Assembly (NCBI RefSeq): GCF_021443865.1
Contig: NZ_JABUTB010000002.1
Coordinates: 1 to 35,432, forward strand
Source of the DNA: Clostridium sp.
Lineage (GTDB): Bacteria; Bacillota; Clostridia; Clostridiales; Clostridiaceae
Direction of reading: 5' to 3'
Length of the DNA: 35,432 nucleotides
Both the position numbers and the translations under genes were made by a program. The notes below the pieces were generated by a model that saw only the letters and a list, made by a program, of their open reading frames with translations, made no database searches and was not told the origin of the DNA. Every line of letters begins with the position of its first letter. The stretch's first letter is position 1. Below, in pieces: positions 21,281-32,250 of this stretch.

Positions 21281-24200
21281 ATGGATTTAAAGTCATTACT
21301 TAACAGAGAGCAATATGAAGGGGCCACTACTGTAGAGGGTCAAGTATTAATACTAGCAGGAGCTGGTTCAGGAAAAACTAGAGTTTTGACATATAGAATG
21401 GCTCATATGATAAATGATTTAGGTGTTTTACCATATAAAATCTTGGCTATAACTTTTACTAATAAAGCTGCTAAAGAAATGAAAGACAGAGTTAAAGCTT
21501 TAATAGGAGAAAGAGCTGAAGATATGTGGATATCAACCTTCCACTCTACTTGTGTAAAGATACTTAGAAGAGAAATAGATAAAATAGGATATAAAAAGAA
21601 TTTTACAATTTATGATACTTCAGATCAAAAGACTCTTATGAAAGAGTGTATGAAATCTTTAAATATAAATGATAAAGATATAACCTTACAAGAAATAATG
21701 GGTAAGATAGGTAAAGCTAAGGATAATATGCAAAGTCCTGCAAGCTTTATGAGAGAACATGAAAGTAATTTTAGAGAAAAGAAAATAGCAGATGTCTATG
21801 AAATGTATCAAAAGAGACTAAAGGAAAACAATGCCTTAGACTTTGATGATTTAATATTTAAGACAGTAGAGTTATTTAAAAGTAATAAAGAAACTTTAGA
21901 ATTCTATCAAAGAAAATTCCAATATATTATGGTAGATGAGTACCAAGATACAAATAAAGTTCAATATGAATTAATTAGATTACTTGCAGAGAGTCATAAG
22001 AACATCTGCGTAGTAGGGGACGATGACCAGTGTTTAGTTGAAGGAACTTTAATTGAAGGCGAAAATGGAAAAATTAAAATAGAAGAATTAAATGAAAATA
22101 ATAAGGTTAGAGTTGCCGTAGGTAATGGTGAGAGCAAATTACTAGAGGTTAAGAATATTGCTAAAAGAAATTATGAAGGCACTATAGTAAAAGTAATTAC
22201 TGAAAGTGGAAAAATTATAAAATCTACACCAAACCATTTAACATTTACTAGAGTTTTAAATGGAGAAGGAAAATACTACGTTTATCTTATGTATAAAAAT
22301 GGATTTGGTTATAGAATAGGGCAAACTTCTTCAATTAGAAGTAGAGAAAATAGAAAAGCTAGTGGATTAGCAGTTAGATTAAACGGAGAACAAGCAGATA
22401 AGATGTGGATACTAAAGGTTTGTGAATCTAAAGGAGAAGCAACTTATTATGAAGAATTTTATTCTGTTAAATATGGCATTCCTAAAGTAGTATTCAATGC
22501 TAGAGGAAGAAATATAAGCTTAAGACAAGAGCAAATAAATAATTTATTTAAGGAAATAAATACTTTTGATGCAGCAGATAAATTAATGGAAGAAGAATTT
22601 TTATATAAAGATTATCCTCATCACATAAGTTCTGCAGTGATTAGAGGAGAAAGTATAAGAAAGTTAATTAATTTAAGCTTCTTTGGTGGACGTAAATCAA
22701 AAGAAAGAGGAGTTTACTCACATAGAATAGGTCTAAATACTTCAGGAGGAGAAGATAAAAATAAATTTGTAGCTGCTGGATTTAATGTTAGAGATGGCCA
22801 AAGAAAAACTTTTAGAGTAGAAACAGAAAGAGCCTTATATGATGATGCAGAAGAATTTGCTAAAAAGCTTGAAAGAACTTGTGAGGACTTTGAAATAGTT
22901 AAAAAGGCAAAATTAACTTCTGATAATACTTTTAAGTTTATGCCAATGGGTAGCTTAAGAGTAGGAATGGCATTACCTATTTTAGATGATAATAATATTA
23001 TTGAAGATAAAATAATTTCTGTAGAATTTGAAGAATATAATGGAAATGTTTATGATTTAAATGTAGATTATGCAAGAAATTATATAGCAAATGACATTGT
23101 TGTTCATAACTGCATATATCAATGGAGAGGGGCTGATATTAGGAATATACTAGACTTTGAGAAGGACTATCCTAATGCAAAAGTAATAAAACTTGAACAA
23201 AATTATCGTTCAAAGGGAAATATTTTAGATGCAGCCAATGTAGTTATAGTTAATAATGCCAATAGAAAAAGTAAAGTTTTAAGAACTGAACAAGAATCAG
23301 GAAATAAAATTAAAGTATATAGAGCATATTCAGACTCCGATGAAGGAAACTTTGTTGCAAGTCAAATTAATAAAATAAAGAAGGAAGAAAATAAAAGCTT
23401 TAAAGATTTCGCAATTCTTTATAGAACTAACGCTCAATCACGTATATTTGAAGAGAGTCTAAGAAGAAATGATATTCCATATAAAATTTTAGGTGGAACT
23501 AGATTCTATGATAGAAAAGAAATTAAAGATATGCTTTCATATTTAAAGGTATTAATAAATCCTACAGATAGCATAAGCTTAAGAAGAATTATAAATGTTC
23601 CAAAGAGAGGAATTGGAGATGCAACTGTTAATAAAGTTGTAGATTTTGCTGATGATTATGAGCTTCCATTATGGGATGCTTTAAATACAGTTAGAAATAT
23701 CCCAACTCTTACTGCAAGAAATTGTGGTGGAATAGAAGTATTTATGGAAATGATGGAAAGATTCGTAGATATGAGCGAAGTTTTACCTGTATCTGTTTTA
23801 ATAGAAACTATATTAAAGGAAACAGGATATATAGCTGAGTTAGAAAAGTCAGATGAAATAGAAGATAAGAGTAGAATAGAAAACTTAAAAGAATTAGTAT
23901 CAGATGCTGTTGATTTTGAAAAGAGTAATGAAGATAAGAGTTTATCTGCATACTTAGAGAAGGTATCCTTAGTTCAAGATACTGATAAGCTTGAAGAGGA
24001 AGATGATACAATAGTTTTAATGACAGTTCATAGTGCTAAGGGGTTAGAGTTCCCGGTAGTATTTATGGTAGGAATGGAAAATGGTATCTTCCCAGGAGTT
24101 GCCTCCTTTGATAGTGAGTCAGAAATGGAAGAGTCAAGAAGACTTTGCTATGTTGGGATAACTAGAGCTAAAGAACAACTATTTATGACATCTGCTGAAG

Positions 24201-24586
24201 TTAGGAGACAATTTGGAAGAACTGTAGCCTATCCTCAATCTGATTTCATAGCAGAAATCAAACCAGATTTAAAGGAATATGTATCAGCCACTGGAGGAGC
24301 ACAAGAAACAAGAAAAGCTATGTTCAAACCAGAAAGCAGCTTTAATAATCCTCATAGTTTAAGAGGAAGCTCTATGAATAAACCAAAACCACAACCGCAA
24401 AAACCTACATCTACAGTTTCAGGAGATGAGATTACTATGGGAAGAAAGGTAAAACATAGCAAATTTGGAGTTGGAACAGTAGTAGCAATTGCAGATACAG
24501 GAAGCGATAAGAAACTTACTATAGCCTTTGATAGCCAAGGGATAAAGATACTTATGCTTTCATTAGCAAACCTAGAAATGCTGTAG
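21281..24586 (+). CDS. pcrA: ATP-dependent DNA helicase PcrA interrupted in frame by an intein
   Basis: UvrD/PcrA motifs: AGAGSGKTRVLTYRMAH, ITFTNKAAKEMKDRV, ISTFHSTCVKILR, MVDEYQDTN, VVGDDDQ|intein|CIYQWRGADI, LEQNYRSKGNIL, MTVHSAKGLEFPVVF, RLCYVGITRAKEQL. 1101 codons minus 360 intein codons leaves 741, a normal PcrA length. Confidence 0.98.
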   Translation: MDLKSLLNREQYEGATTVEGQVLILAGAGSGKTRVLTYRMAHMINDLGVLPYKILAITFTNKAAKEMKDRVKALIGERAEDMWISTFHSTCVKILRREIDKIGYKKNFTIYDTSDQKTLMKECMKSLNINDKDITLQEIMGKIGKAKDNMQSPASFMREHESNFREKKIADVYEMYQKRLKENNALDFDDLIFKTVELFKSNKETLEFYQRKFQYIMVDEYQDTNKVQYELIRLLAESHKNICVVGDDDQCLVEGTLIEGENGKIKIEELNENNKVRVAVGNGESKLLEVKNIAKRNYEGTIVKVITESGKIIKSTPNHLTFTRVLNGEGKYYVYLMYKNGFGYRIGQTSSIRSRENRKASGLAVRLNGEQADKMWILKVCESKGEATYYEEFYSVKYGIPKVVFNARGRNISLRQEQINNLFKEINTFDAADKLMEEEFLYKDYPHHISSAVIRGESIRKLINLSFFGGRKSKERGVYSHRIGLNTSGGEDKNKFVAAGFNVRDGQRKTFRVETERALYDDAEEFAKKLERTCEDFEIVKKAKLTSDNTFKFMPMGSLRVGMALPILDDNNIIEDKIISVEFEEYNGNVYDLNVDYARNYIANDIVVHNCIYQWRGADIRNILDFEKDYPNAKVIKLEQNYRSKGNILDAANVVIVNNANRKSKVLRTEQESGNKIKVYRAYSDSDEGNFVASQINKIKKEENKSFKDFAILYRTNAQSRIFEESLRRNDIPYKILGGTRFYDRKEIKDMLSYLKVLINPTDSISLRRIINVPKRGIGDATVNKVVDFADDYELPLWDALNTVRNIPTLTARNCGGIEVFMEMMERFVDMSEVLPVSVLIETILKETGYIAELEKSDEIEDKSRIENLKELVSDAVDFEKSNEDKSLSAYLEKVSLVQDTDKLEEEDDTIVLMTVHSAKGLEFPVVFMVGMENGIFPGVASFDSESEMEESRRLCYVGITRAKEQLFMTSAEVRRQFGRTVAYPQSDFIAEIKPDLKEYVSATGGAQETRKAMFKPESSFNNPHSLRGSSMNKPKPQPQKPTSTVSGDEITMGRKVKHSKFGVGTVVAIADTGSDKKLTIAFDSQGIKILMLSLANLEML
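22031..23110 (+). mobile_element. PcrA intein (360 codons) with a central GIY-YIG-like endonuclease region
   Basis: Block A CLVEGTLIEGENGKIKIEEL; block B GTIVKVITESGKIIKSTPNHLTF (TxxH); blocks F/G NVYDLNVDYARNYIANDIVVHN followed by +1 Cys. Insertion is exactly in motif III (VVGDDDQ^CIYQWRGADI). Confidence 0.95.
22274..22480 (+). other. GIY-YIG-like nuclease module inside the intein
   Basis: YYVYLMYKNGFGYRIGQTSSIRSRENR...EATYYEEFYSVKYGIP: VYL/YRIG motif pair, downstream Arg and a Glu-containing helix. Confidence 0.7.
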
Positions 24587-24589
24587 CAA

Positions 24590-24811
24590 ATGCATAATGC
24601 ACAATGTACAATGCATAATTAAGGTATAAATTCCTCCAAGGTCGGAATTTAGGGGAATGAAAGAATGAAGCTTCTCTTTTGCATTGGCAAAATCGAAATG
24701 AAAGAATTAAAGAATAAAGGTATAAATTCCTTGGGAATTTATAAATTTTCATAATTCAGCTTGCTGAATTATATCAACAATTATGCATTATGCATTATTA
24801 ATTGTGCATTG
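24590..24811 (+). repeat. Intergenic modular repeat, copy 1 (pcrA-ligA spacer)
   Basis: Starts atgcataatgcacaatgtacaatgcataattaa and ends ttatgcattatgcattattaattgtgcattg (inverted). Contains hairpins taaattcctccaaggtcggaattta, taaattccttgggaattta and aattcagcttgctgaatt. Confidence 0.8.
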
Positions 24812-24821
24812 ATTAAAGTGC

Positions 24822-25071
24822 GCAATGCATAATTAAGGTATAAATTCCTCCGAGGTCGGAATTTAAGGAATTAAAGAATGAAGCTTCTCTTTTGCTGACG
24901 CAAAATTGAAATGAAAGAATGAAAAAACTTATATAATGAATAATGCTTATTGATAAATTTATAATTAAAGTATAAATTCTCACATAGTGAGAATTTTAAA
25001 ACTTTCATAATTCAGCTTGTCTGAATTATTTCGACAATTATCAATTATGCATTATTCATTATCCATTATAA
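24822..25071 (+). repeat. Intergenic modular repeat, copy 2 (tandem, diverged)
   Basis: caatgcataattaaggtataaattcctccgaggtcggaatttaaggaattaaagaatgaagcttctcttttgc is nearly identical to copy 1; ends caattatcaattatgcattattcattatccattat. Confidence 0.8.
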
Positions 25072-27078
<2,007 letters not shown>

Positions 27079-27084
27079 AGGGAT

Positions 27085-27372
27085 ATGAAGAAGTTTGATT
27101 TTAAGGAGTTATTTACACTAATATGCACAATAGCAGCAATTTTAACTAGTGTAATTATTGTACTTACTTTTTTAACAACATATCATTTCATTAACATTAT
27201 GCCAATGTTTAATTCATATTTCCCATTACAAATAGGTATATGTATTACAATGGCATTATGGGGAATTAGATTTCTATTAAATAGTTTTGGAAAGGAAAAA
27301 TATATTTATTCAATACTATGTATAGCTATTTCTATTATTTCTTTATTATTCATAATAAACTTAGTTAAATAA
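27085..27372 (+). CDS. Small membrane protein of unknown function
   Basis: Three predicted hydrophobic segments; ATG with gaggg RBS directly after ligA. Confidence 0.65.
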   Translation: MKKFDFKELFTLICTIAAILTSVIIVLTFLTTYHFINIMPMFNSYFPLQIGICITMALWGIRFLLNSFGKEKYIYSILCIAISIISLLFIINLVK

Positions 27373-27428
27373 TAAGTAGTGTGCTTTCGCACAATAATTC
27401 TACATTTTACATTTTAAATTCTTAATTA

Positions 27429-27454
27429 GAGGCTGCCTAGGCAGCCTCTTTATT
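27429..27454. terminator. Terminator after the ligA operon
   Basis: agaggctgcctaggcagcctctttattt, perfect palindromic stem. Confidence 0.8.
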
Positions 27455-27506
27455 TGTGCCACAGCACTTTTTAAGGAGTATTAATAAGAATTTGAGTTCT
27501 ATATAT

Positions 27507-28589
27507 TTATATATATTTTGTTAGCTTGTTAATTGTGTCATTAAAAATACTATTTAATAAATCAAAATTTAAAGATTTTATATAATAAGATTCTAAATCA
27601 TCATGAATGGTATGAGCATTAGATATTAATTTTAATGCTTTATCAGTTAATTCATTAAAAATATACTTATCATATTCTATTTCTTTTTCATTTTTCTTTA
27701 AAATAGAATTATCACAAAAATCTTCAATATTATAGATTTTACCCTCAAAGGAGCATTTACTAATTTCGTTTTCAGTAACTATTGAAACTGATATTTCAGG
27801 AATTAAAATATGCTCAATTCTTTCAGGATTAAATGGGTCATGGAGATATTCTACGAAGTAGCCCTTCTTTTGAGCAAGCTTTCCTAATTCTAAAAGGATT
27901 TTAGTCTTGCTGAAACCAGGACCTCCTTGTAATACAAACTTGTGTTTATAATTAGCAACCAAATCCTGGGTAAAGGTGAGTATTCCACTAGGTGTAAATG
28001 CCGTTGCAAATATATGCCTTTCATCACCAAATCCAGATTTTTGCTTATTAAAAACTTCTTCCTTAAGACTATCAGTTATAGTAATTATTTTACTATAATC
28101 CAGAGCCTTAGAATTTAATCTACTCCAATCATCGTGGATAGGTTTAGCTGAAGAAAGAAATTTGTAAGCTCTTTGGAAATTGTTGCTTATTTCTTTATAT
28201 ACACTAATTAATTCTTTTTTGTTTAAAGAAAGAGCATCATTATCTAGGGCAATTCCCATATTTATTATTTCATCAATAGCACCAGGATATATTGGATCCA
28301 CCATATGTGGAGCAGTGCCATCAAGCATAGCGATTTTTAATTCTGGTATTACTATTCCATCAAGAGATTTCTCATCAGAAGAACAATGATTATATTCAAC
28401 TGAATAGCCTTTATCTAGAAAGAAAGCGGCTACCTTTTTCATCAAATAAGATTTTCCAGTTCCTGGACCTCCCTTAATACAAATAACTCTATTAGCTTCC
28501 TCTTTATTAATTAGATAGTTAAAAAATGAATGGAAGCCCTTATAAGTATTACCTCCTAGGAAAAAATGCCTTTCTTTGTTATAAGTCAA
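27507..28589 (-). CDS. Duplicated P-loop NTPase-like protein (PRK06851-like)
   Basis: Two similar halves: CIKGGPGTGKSYLMKKVA...VEYNHCSSDEKSLDGIVIPEL and VLQGGPGFSKTKILLELG...VEYLHDPFNPERIEHILIPEI. Confidence 0.75.
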   Translation of the reverse strand: MTYNKERHFFLGGNTYKGFHSFFNYLINKEEANRVICIKGGPGTGKSYLMKKVAAFFLDKGYSVEYNHCSSDEKSLDGIVIPELKIAMLDGTAPHMVDPIYPGAIDEIINMGIALDNDALSLNKKELISVYKEISNNFQRAYKFLSSAKPIHDDWSRLNSKALDYSKIITITDSLKEEVFNKQKSGFGDERHIFATAFTPSGILTFTQDLVANYKHKFVLQGGPGFSKTKILLELGKLAQKKGYFVEYLHDPFNPERIEHILIPEISVSIVTENEISKCSFEGKIYNIEDFCDNSILKKNEKEIEYDKYIFNELTDKALKLISNAHTIHDDLESYYIKSLNFDLLNSIFNDTINKLTKYI

Positions 28590-28883
28590 AAAATATCACT
28601 CCTAATTATTGCTGTACTAATGTTCCAATAATAATATATGTATTTATAAGAAAAGTGTAACTGCATAAAAAAATTAATATAAATACAATCTGACAACTTT
28701 ATTTTATGCATAAATTTTCAATATTAATTAAAGTTTATGTATAAAAGTTCTTAAAAAATGAATAATATAATTCGACTTATCATATATAAAACATAGTATT
28801 TCTATAAAAAATAGGAGTTTTTTATAGTGAAAATAATAAAAAATTATAATTATAAAAAAATATAAAAAATTAATAAAAAAGTA

Positions 28884-28913
28884 TTGCATAAAAATGAAAA
28901 CTAGGTGTATAAT
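28884..28913 (+). promoter_or_regulatory. Putative sigma-A promoter of the amino acid ABC operon
   Basis: TTGCAT, 18-nt spacer, TATAAT. Confidence 0.6.
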
Positions 28914-28966
28914 TATGCTATCGTAAAAATAGAGGGCAAGAAGTAAATAATTAGGGGGGTTTAAAC

Positions 28967-29797
28967 ATGAAAAAAGGAATGTTAAAGAAGATATTTGCAA
29001 TAGCAACTATCGGAGTAATGAGTATAGGATTAATTAGTTGTGGAAAGAAAGCTGATGAAGGAGACAAGCTATCTCAAATAAAAGCAGATGGGAAATTAGT
29101 TGTAGGTTTAAGTGCAGATTATGCTCCTTATGAGTTTCATATAATTAATAGTGAAGGAAAAGATGAAATAGTAGGATTTGATATTAATATTGCTAAAGAA
29201 ATAGCAAAAGATATGGGAGTTGAATTAGAAATTAAAGACATGGATTTTGATTCATTAGTAGCAGGAGTACCATCAGGTAAGATAGATTTAGTTATATCAG
29301 CTATGACTCCTACAGAAGAAAGAAAAGAAGCAGTAGACTTTTCAGATATTTACTATGTAGCTGAACAAGGAATAGTAGTAAGAGCAGAAGATAAAGATAA
29401 ATATAAATCTTTTGCAGATTTAAAAGGACAAAAGGTTGGAGCTCAAATGGGTGCTATTCAAGCAGATGTAGCTAAAGATAATATCCCAGAGGCTGATATT
29501 CAATTATTATCAAATGTTAATGACTTAGTATTAAGCTTAAAATCAGGAAAAATTGAAGCTTTAGTAGTTGAAGTGCCAGTTGCTGAAATGATAGTTAAGA
29601 ATAATTCAGAATTAGTAGTTGGTGAAGAAACTGTTAAAGATACTGAAGGTGGTTCTGCTATAGGATTAAAGAAAGGCGAAAAAGAATTAGCAGATTCAGT
29701 TAACAGTACAATTAAGAGAATTAAAGAAGAAAAATTATTAGATCAATTTATTATAGATGCTAATGCATTAGCTGAAAAGCAAGTTGAAAAGCAATAA
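28967..29797 (+). CDS. Amino acid ABC transporter substrate-binding lipoprotein
   Basis: Lipobox GLISCGKK; LVVGLSADYAPYEFH...VGFDINIAKEIAKDMGVELEIKDMDFDSLVAGVPSGKIDLVISAMTPTEERKEAVDFSDIYY. Confidence 0.95.
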   Translation: MKKGMLKKIFAIATIGVMSIGLISCGKKADEGDKLSQIKADGKLVVGLSADYAPYEFHIINSEGKDEIVGFDINIAKEIAKDMGVELEIKDMDFDSLVAGVPSGKIDLVISAMTPTEERKEAVDFSDIYYVAEQGIVVRAEDKDKYKSFADLKGQKVGAQMGAIQADVAKDNIPEADIQLLSNVNDLVLSLKSGKIEALVVEVPVAEMIVKNNSELVVGEETVKDTEGGSAIGLKKGEKELADSVNSTIKRIKEEKLLDQFIIDANALAEKQVEKQ

Positions 29798-29837
29798 ATA
29801 AATTTGTAAAAAATGAATTAAATCTAAGTAAAATGAA

Positions 29838-29877
29838 GTAATTGGAGGAGTTATCCTCCGATTATTCATTTTTTAAT
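29838..29877 (+). terminator. Intercistronic hairpin between substrate-binding and permease genes
   Basis: taattggagga-gtta-tcctccgatta followed by ttcattttttaatt. Confidence 0.65.
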
Positions 29878-29908
29878 TTGTAAAAAATATAGATAAGGGG
29901 TGTAAGGT

Positions 29909-30589
29909 TTGACATTAGATTTTAGTTTTTTATCTGAATATTTGCCATATTTTTTAGATGGTGTTAAGTGGACATTAATTATATCAGCTATAAGTGTATT
30001 GTGTGGTGTACTTCTTGGTGCTATTTTAACATTAATGAAGAGATCACAATTTACAATATTAAAAATAAATCCATTAAAGCTAATTGCAACTACATATATT
30101 GAAATAATTAGAGGGACGCCAATGCTTCTTCAAATTATGATAGTATATTATGCTTTCGATGAATTATTTGGAATAAATATGGGAGCACTACCAGCAGGTA
30201 TTATAGCTGTTTCTTTAAATTCAGCAGCATATGTATCTGAAATAATAAGAGCAGGTATAGACGCTGTAGATAAAGGTCAATATGAAGCAGCAAGAAGTTT
30301 AGGTATGAGCAAGATAATGGCAATGAAACTTGTTGTAATGCCACAAGCAATCAGTAATATTTTACCAGCAATAGGTAATGAATTTGTTACTGTAATTAAG
30401 GAATCTTCAATGGCATCCGTAATTGGAGTTGGAGAAATCATGTATGCAGCTAAGGTTATTAGAGGTAAGACTTATAGAGGTTTTGAACCATTAATAGTTG
30501 CAGCAGCATTCTATTTTGTAATTACATTTACATTAGGAAGACTAATGAATTATATAGAAAGGAGAATGAAGGCCGGTGATCAACGTTAA
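29909..30589 (+). CDS. Amino acid ABC transporter permease (HisM/GlnP type)
   Basis: [18 protein letters not shown]...[51 protein letters not shown]. Confidence 0.95.
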   Translation: MTLDFSFLSEYLPYFLDGVKWTLIISAISVLCGVLLGAILTLMKRSQFTILKINPLKLIATTYIEIIRGTPMLLQIMIVYYAFDELFGINMGALPAGIIAVSLNSAAYVSEIIRAGIDAVDKGQYEAARSLGMSKIMAMKLVVMPQAISNILPAIGNEFVTVIKESSMASVIGVGEIMYAAKVIRGKTYRGFEPLIVAAAFYFVITFTLGRLMNYIERRMKAGDQR

Positions 30590-31298
30590 AAATTTACACA
30601 AATATTTTGGAGAAAATGAAGTTTTAAAAGGTATAGATGAAACTATAAACCAAGGTGAAGTGGTAGTAGTTATTGGACCTTCAGGCTCTGGAAAAAGTAC
30701 TTTTTTAAGATGTTTAAATCTATTAGAAGTTCCTACTGATGGAGAAATTATTTTTGAAGGCAAGAATATAACAGATAAAAATACTAATATTAACGAAGTA
30801 AGAGAAAAGATGGGAATGGTATTCCAACAATTTAACTTATTTCCTCATAAGACAGTTTTAGAAAATCTAACTATTGCCCCTATAAATGTAAAGAATAAAT
30901 CTAAAAATGATGCAATAATAAAAGCAAATGATTTATTAAATAAAGTAGGTTTATTAGATAAGGCAGATGCTTATCCATCATCATTATCAGGAGGCCAAAA
31001 GCAAAGAATAGCAATAGCAAGAGCTTTAGCTATGGAACCAGATGTTATGTTATTTGATGAACCGACATCAGCATTAGATCCTGAAATGGTAGGAGAAGTT
31101 TTAAATGTTATGAAGGATCTTGCAAAAGAAGGTATGACAATGGTAGTTGTAACTCATGAAATGGGATTTGCAAGGGAAGTTGGAGATAGGATTTTATTTA
31201 TGGACGGAGGAAAGATTGTAGAACAAGGAGCTCCAGAGGAAATATTCGATAATCCTAAGAATCCAAGAACACAAGATTTCTTATCTAAGGTTTTATAA
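30576..31298 (+). CDS. Amino acid ABC transporter ATP-binding protein (GlnQ type)
   Basis: [60 protein letters not shown] start overlaps the permease end. Confidence 0.96.
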   Translation: MINVKNLHKYFGENEVLKGIDETINQGEVVVVIGPSGSGKSTFLRCLNLLEVPTDGEIIFEGKNITDKNTNINEVREKMGMVFQQFNLFPHKTVLENLTIAPINVKNKSKNDAIIKANDLLNKVGLLDKADAYPSSLSGGQKQRIAIARALAMEPDVMLFDEPTSALDPEMVGEVLNVMKDLAKEGMTMVVVTHEMGFAREVGDRILFMDGGKIVEQGAPEEIFDNPKNPRTQDFLSKVL

Positions 31299-31306
31299 GC
31301 TTTGTT

Positions 31307-31345
31307 AAAGATGTATTAAAGTCAAATTTAATACATCTTTTTTCT
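31307..31345 (+). terminator. Terminator after the ABC operon
   Basis: aagatgtattaaa-gtcaaa-tttaatacatcttttttc. Confidence 0.85.
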
Positions 31346-31493
31346 TTAAATATTTCCTTGGAAAATAGGTTCTTTTAAATAATATACGCATTATATTAAA
31401 TATAAATATAAAAAAGGTTAAATATGTATATTATTCGAATGTTTATATTTTAACAATAAATACAAAATGTAGAAAAATACATTATAGATATAA

Positions 31494-31522
31494 TTGACAG
31501 TAACTTTTGAGGATGTTAGAAT
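31494..31522 (+). promoter_or_regulatory. Sigma-A-type promoter upstream of glpP
   Basis: TTGACA (31494-31499), 17-nt spacer, TAGAAT (31517-31522). Confidence 0.7.
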
Positions 31523-31574
31523 GATAGTGTTCTGTAAATGATTACAAAATATAAGCTTTAAGGATAGTGATTTA

Positions 31575-32135
31575 ATGAGTAGTTTTAAAGATATATTAGA
31601 AGAAAATCCAGTTGTTGCTGCTATAAAAGATGATAGTGATCTTGAAGCAGCATTAGAGAGTGACCTAAAGGTTATATTCGTTTTATATGGTAATATACTT
31701 AATATGAAGTCAATAAGTGACAGGATATCAAGTAGCAAAAAAATAGGTATTATACATGTGGATTTAGTGGAAGGCCTTTCTAGTAATGAATATGCCTTAA
31801 AGTTCCTAAAAGAAAATACAAGCTTTAAAGGGATAATAAGTACAAAACCACAGGTATTAAGAAGTGCAAAGAAACTTGGGTTCATAGTTATTCAAAGAAT
31901 TTTTATGATAGACAGCTTATCTAAGAAAAATATGAAAAATCACTTAGTTAAGGAATGTGATGCAATAGAGATTCTTCCAGGACTATTATTTAAGATAATT
32001 AAAGAGATTTCATCAACTTTGGATAAACCTCTAATATCAGGAGGCCTAATATCTGAAAAAGTGGATGTGGTAGAAACATTAAAAAGTGGAGCAACAGGAA
32101 TATCCACCACTAATAAAAACATATGGTATATGTAG
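31575..32135 (+). CDS. glpP: Glycerol-3-phosphate-responsive antiterminator
   Basis: NPVVAAIKDDSDLEAALESDLKVIFVLYGNI...IIHVDLVEGLSSNEYALKFLKENTSFKGIISTKPQVLRSAKKLGFIVIQRIFMIDS...DAIEILPG...PLISGGLI. Confidence 0.93.
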   Translation: MSSFKDILEENPVVAAIKDDSDLEAALESDLKVIFVLYGNILNMKSISDRISSSKKIGIIHVDLVEGLSSNEYALKFLKENTSFKGIISTKPQVLRSAKKLGFIVIQRIFMIDSLSKKNMKNHLVKECDAIEILPGLLFKIIKEISSTLDKPLISGGLISEKVDVVETLKSGATGISTTNKNIWYM

Positions 32136-32150
32136 AAGAGATTTGGAGAT

Positions 32151-32192
32151 AAACTACATAGAACTGTTCGGGCAGTTTTATGTAGTTTTTGT
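32151..32192 (+). terminator. Leader terminator between glpP and glpF, likely GlpP antitermination target
   Basis: aaactacatagaactg-ttcg-ggcagttttatgtagttttt. Confidence 0.8.
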
Positions 32193-32250
32193 TATGATTA
32201 TATTTTAATTTAAAATATAAAAATTAAATATTTAAAAGGGGAGAAAAAAC

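Noticed and set aside
28728-29006. Minus-strand 92-aa hydrophobic ORF
   Set aside because: Lies in the very AT-rich promoter region of the ABC operon and overlaps the lipoprotein start; no RBS, composition artefact.
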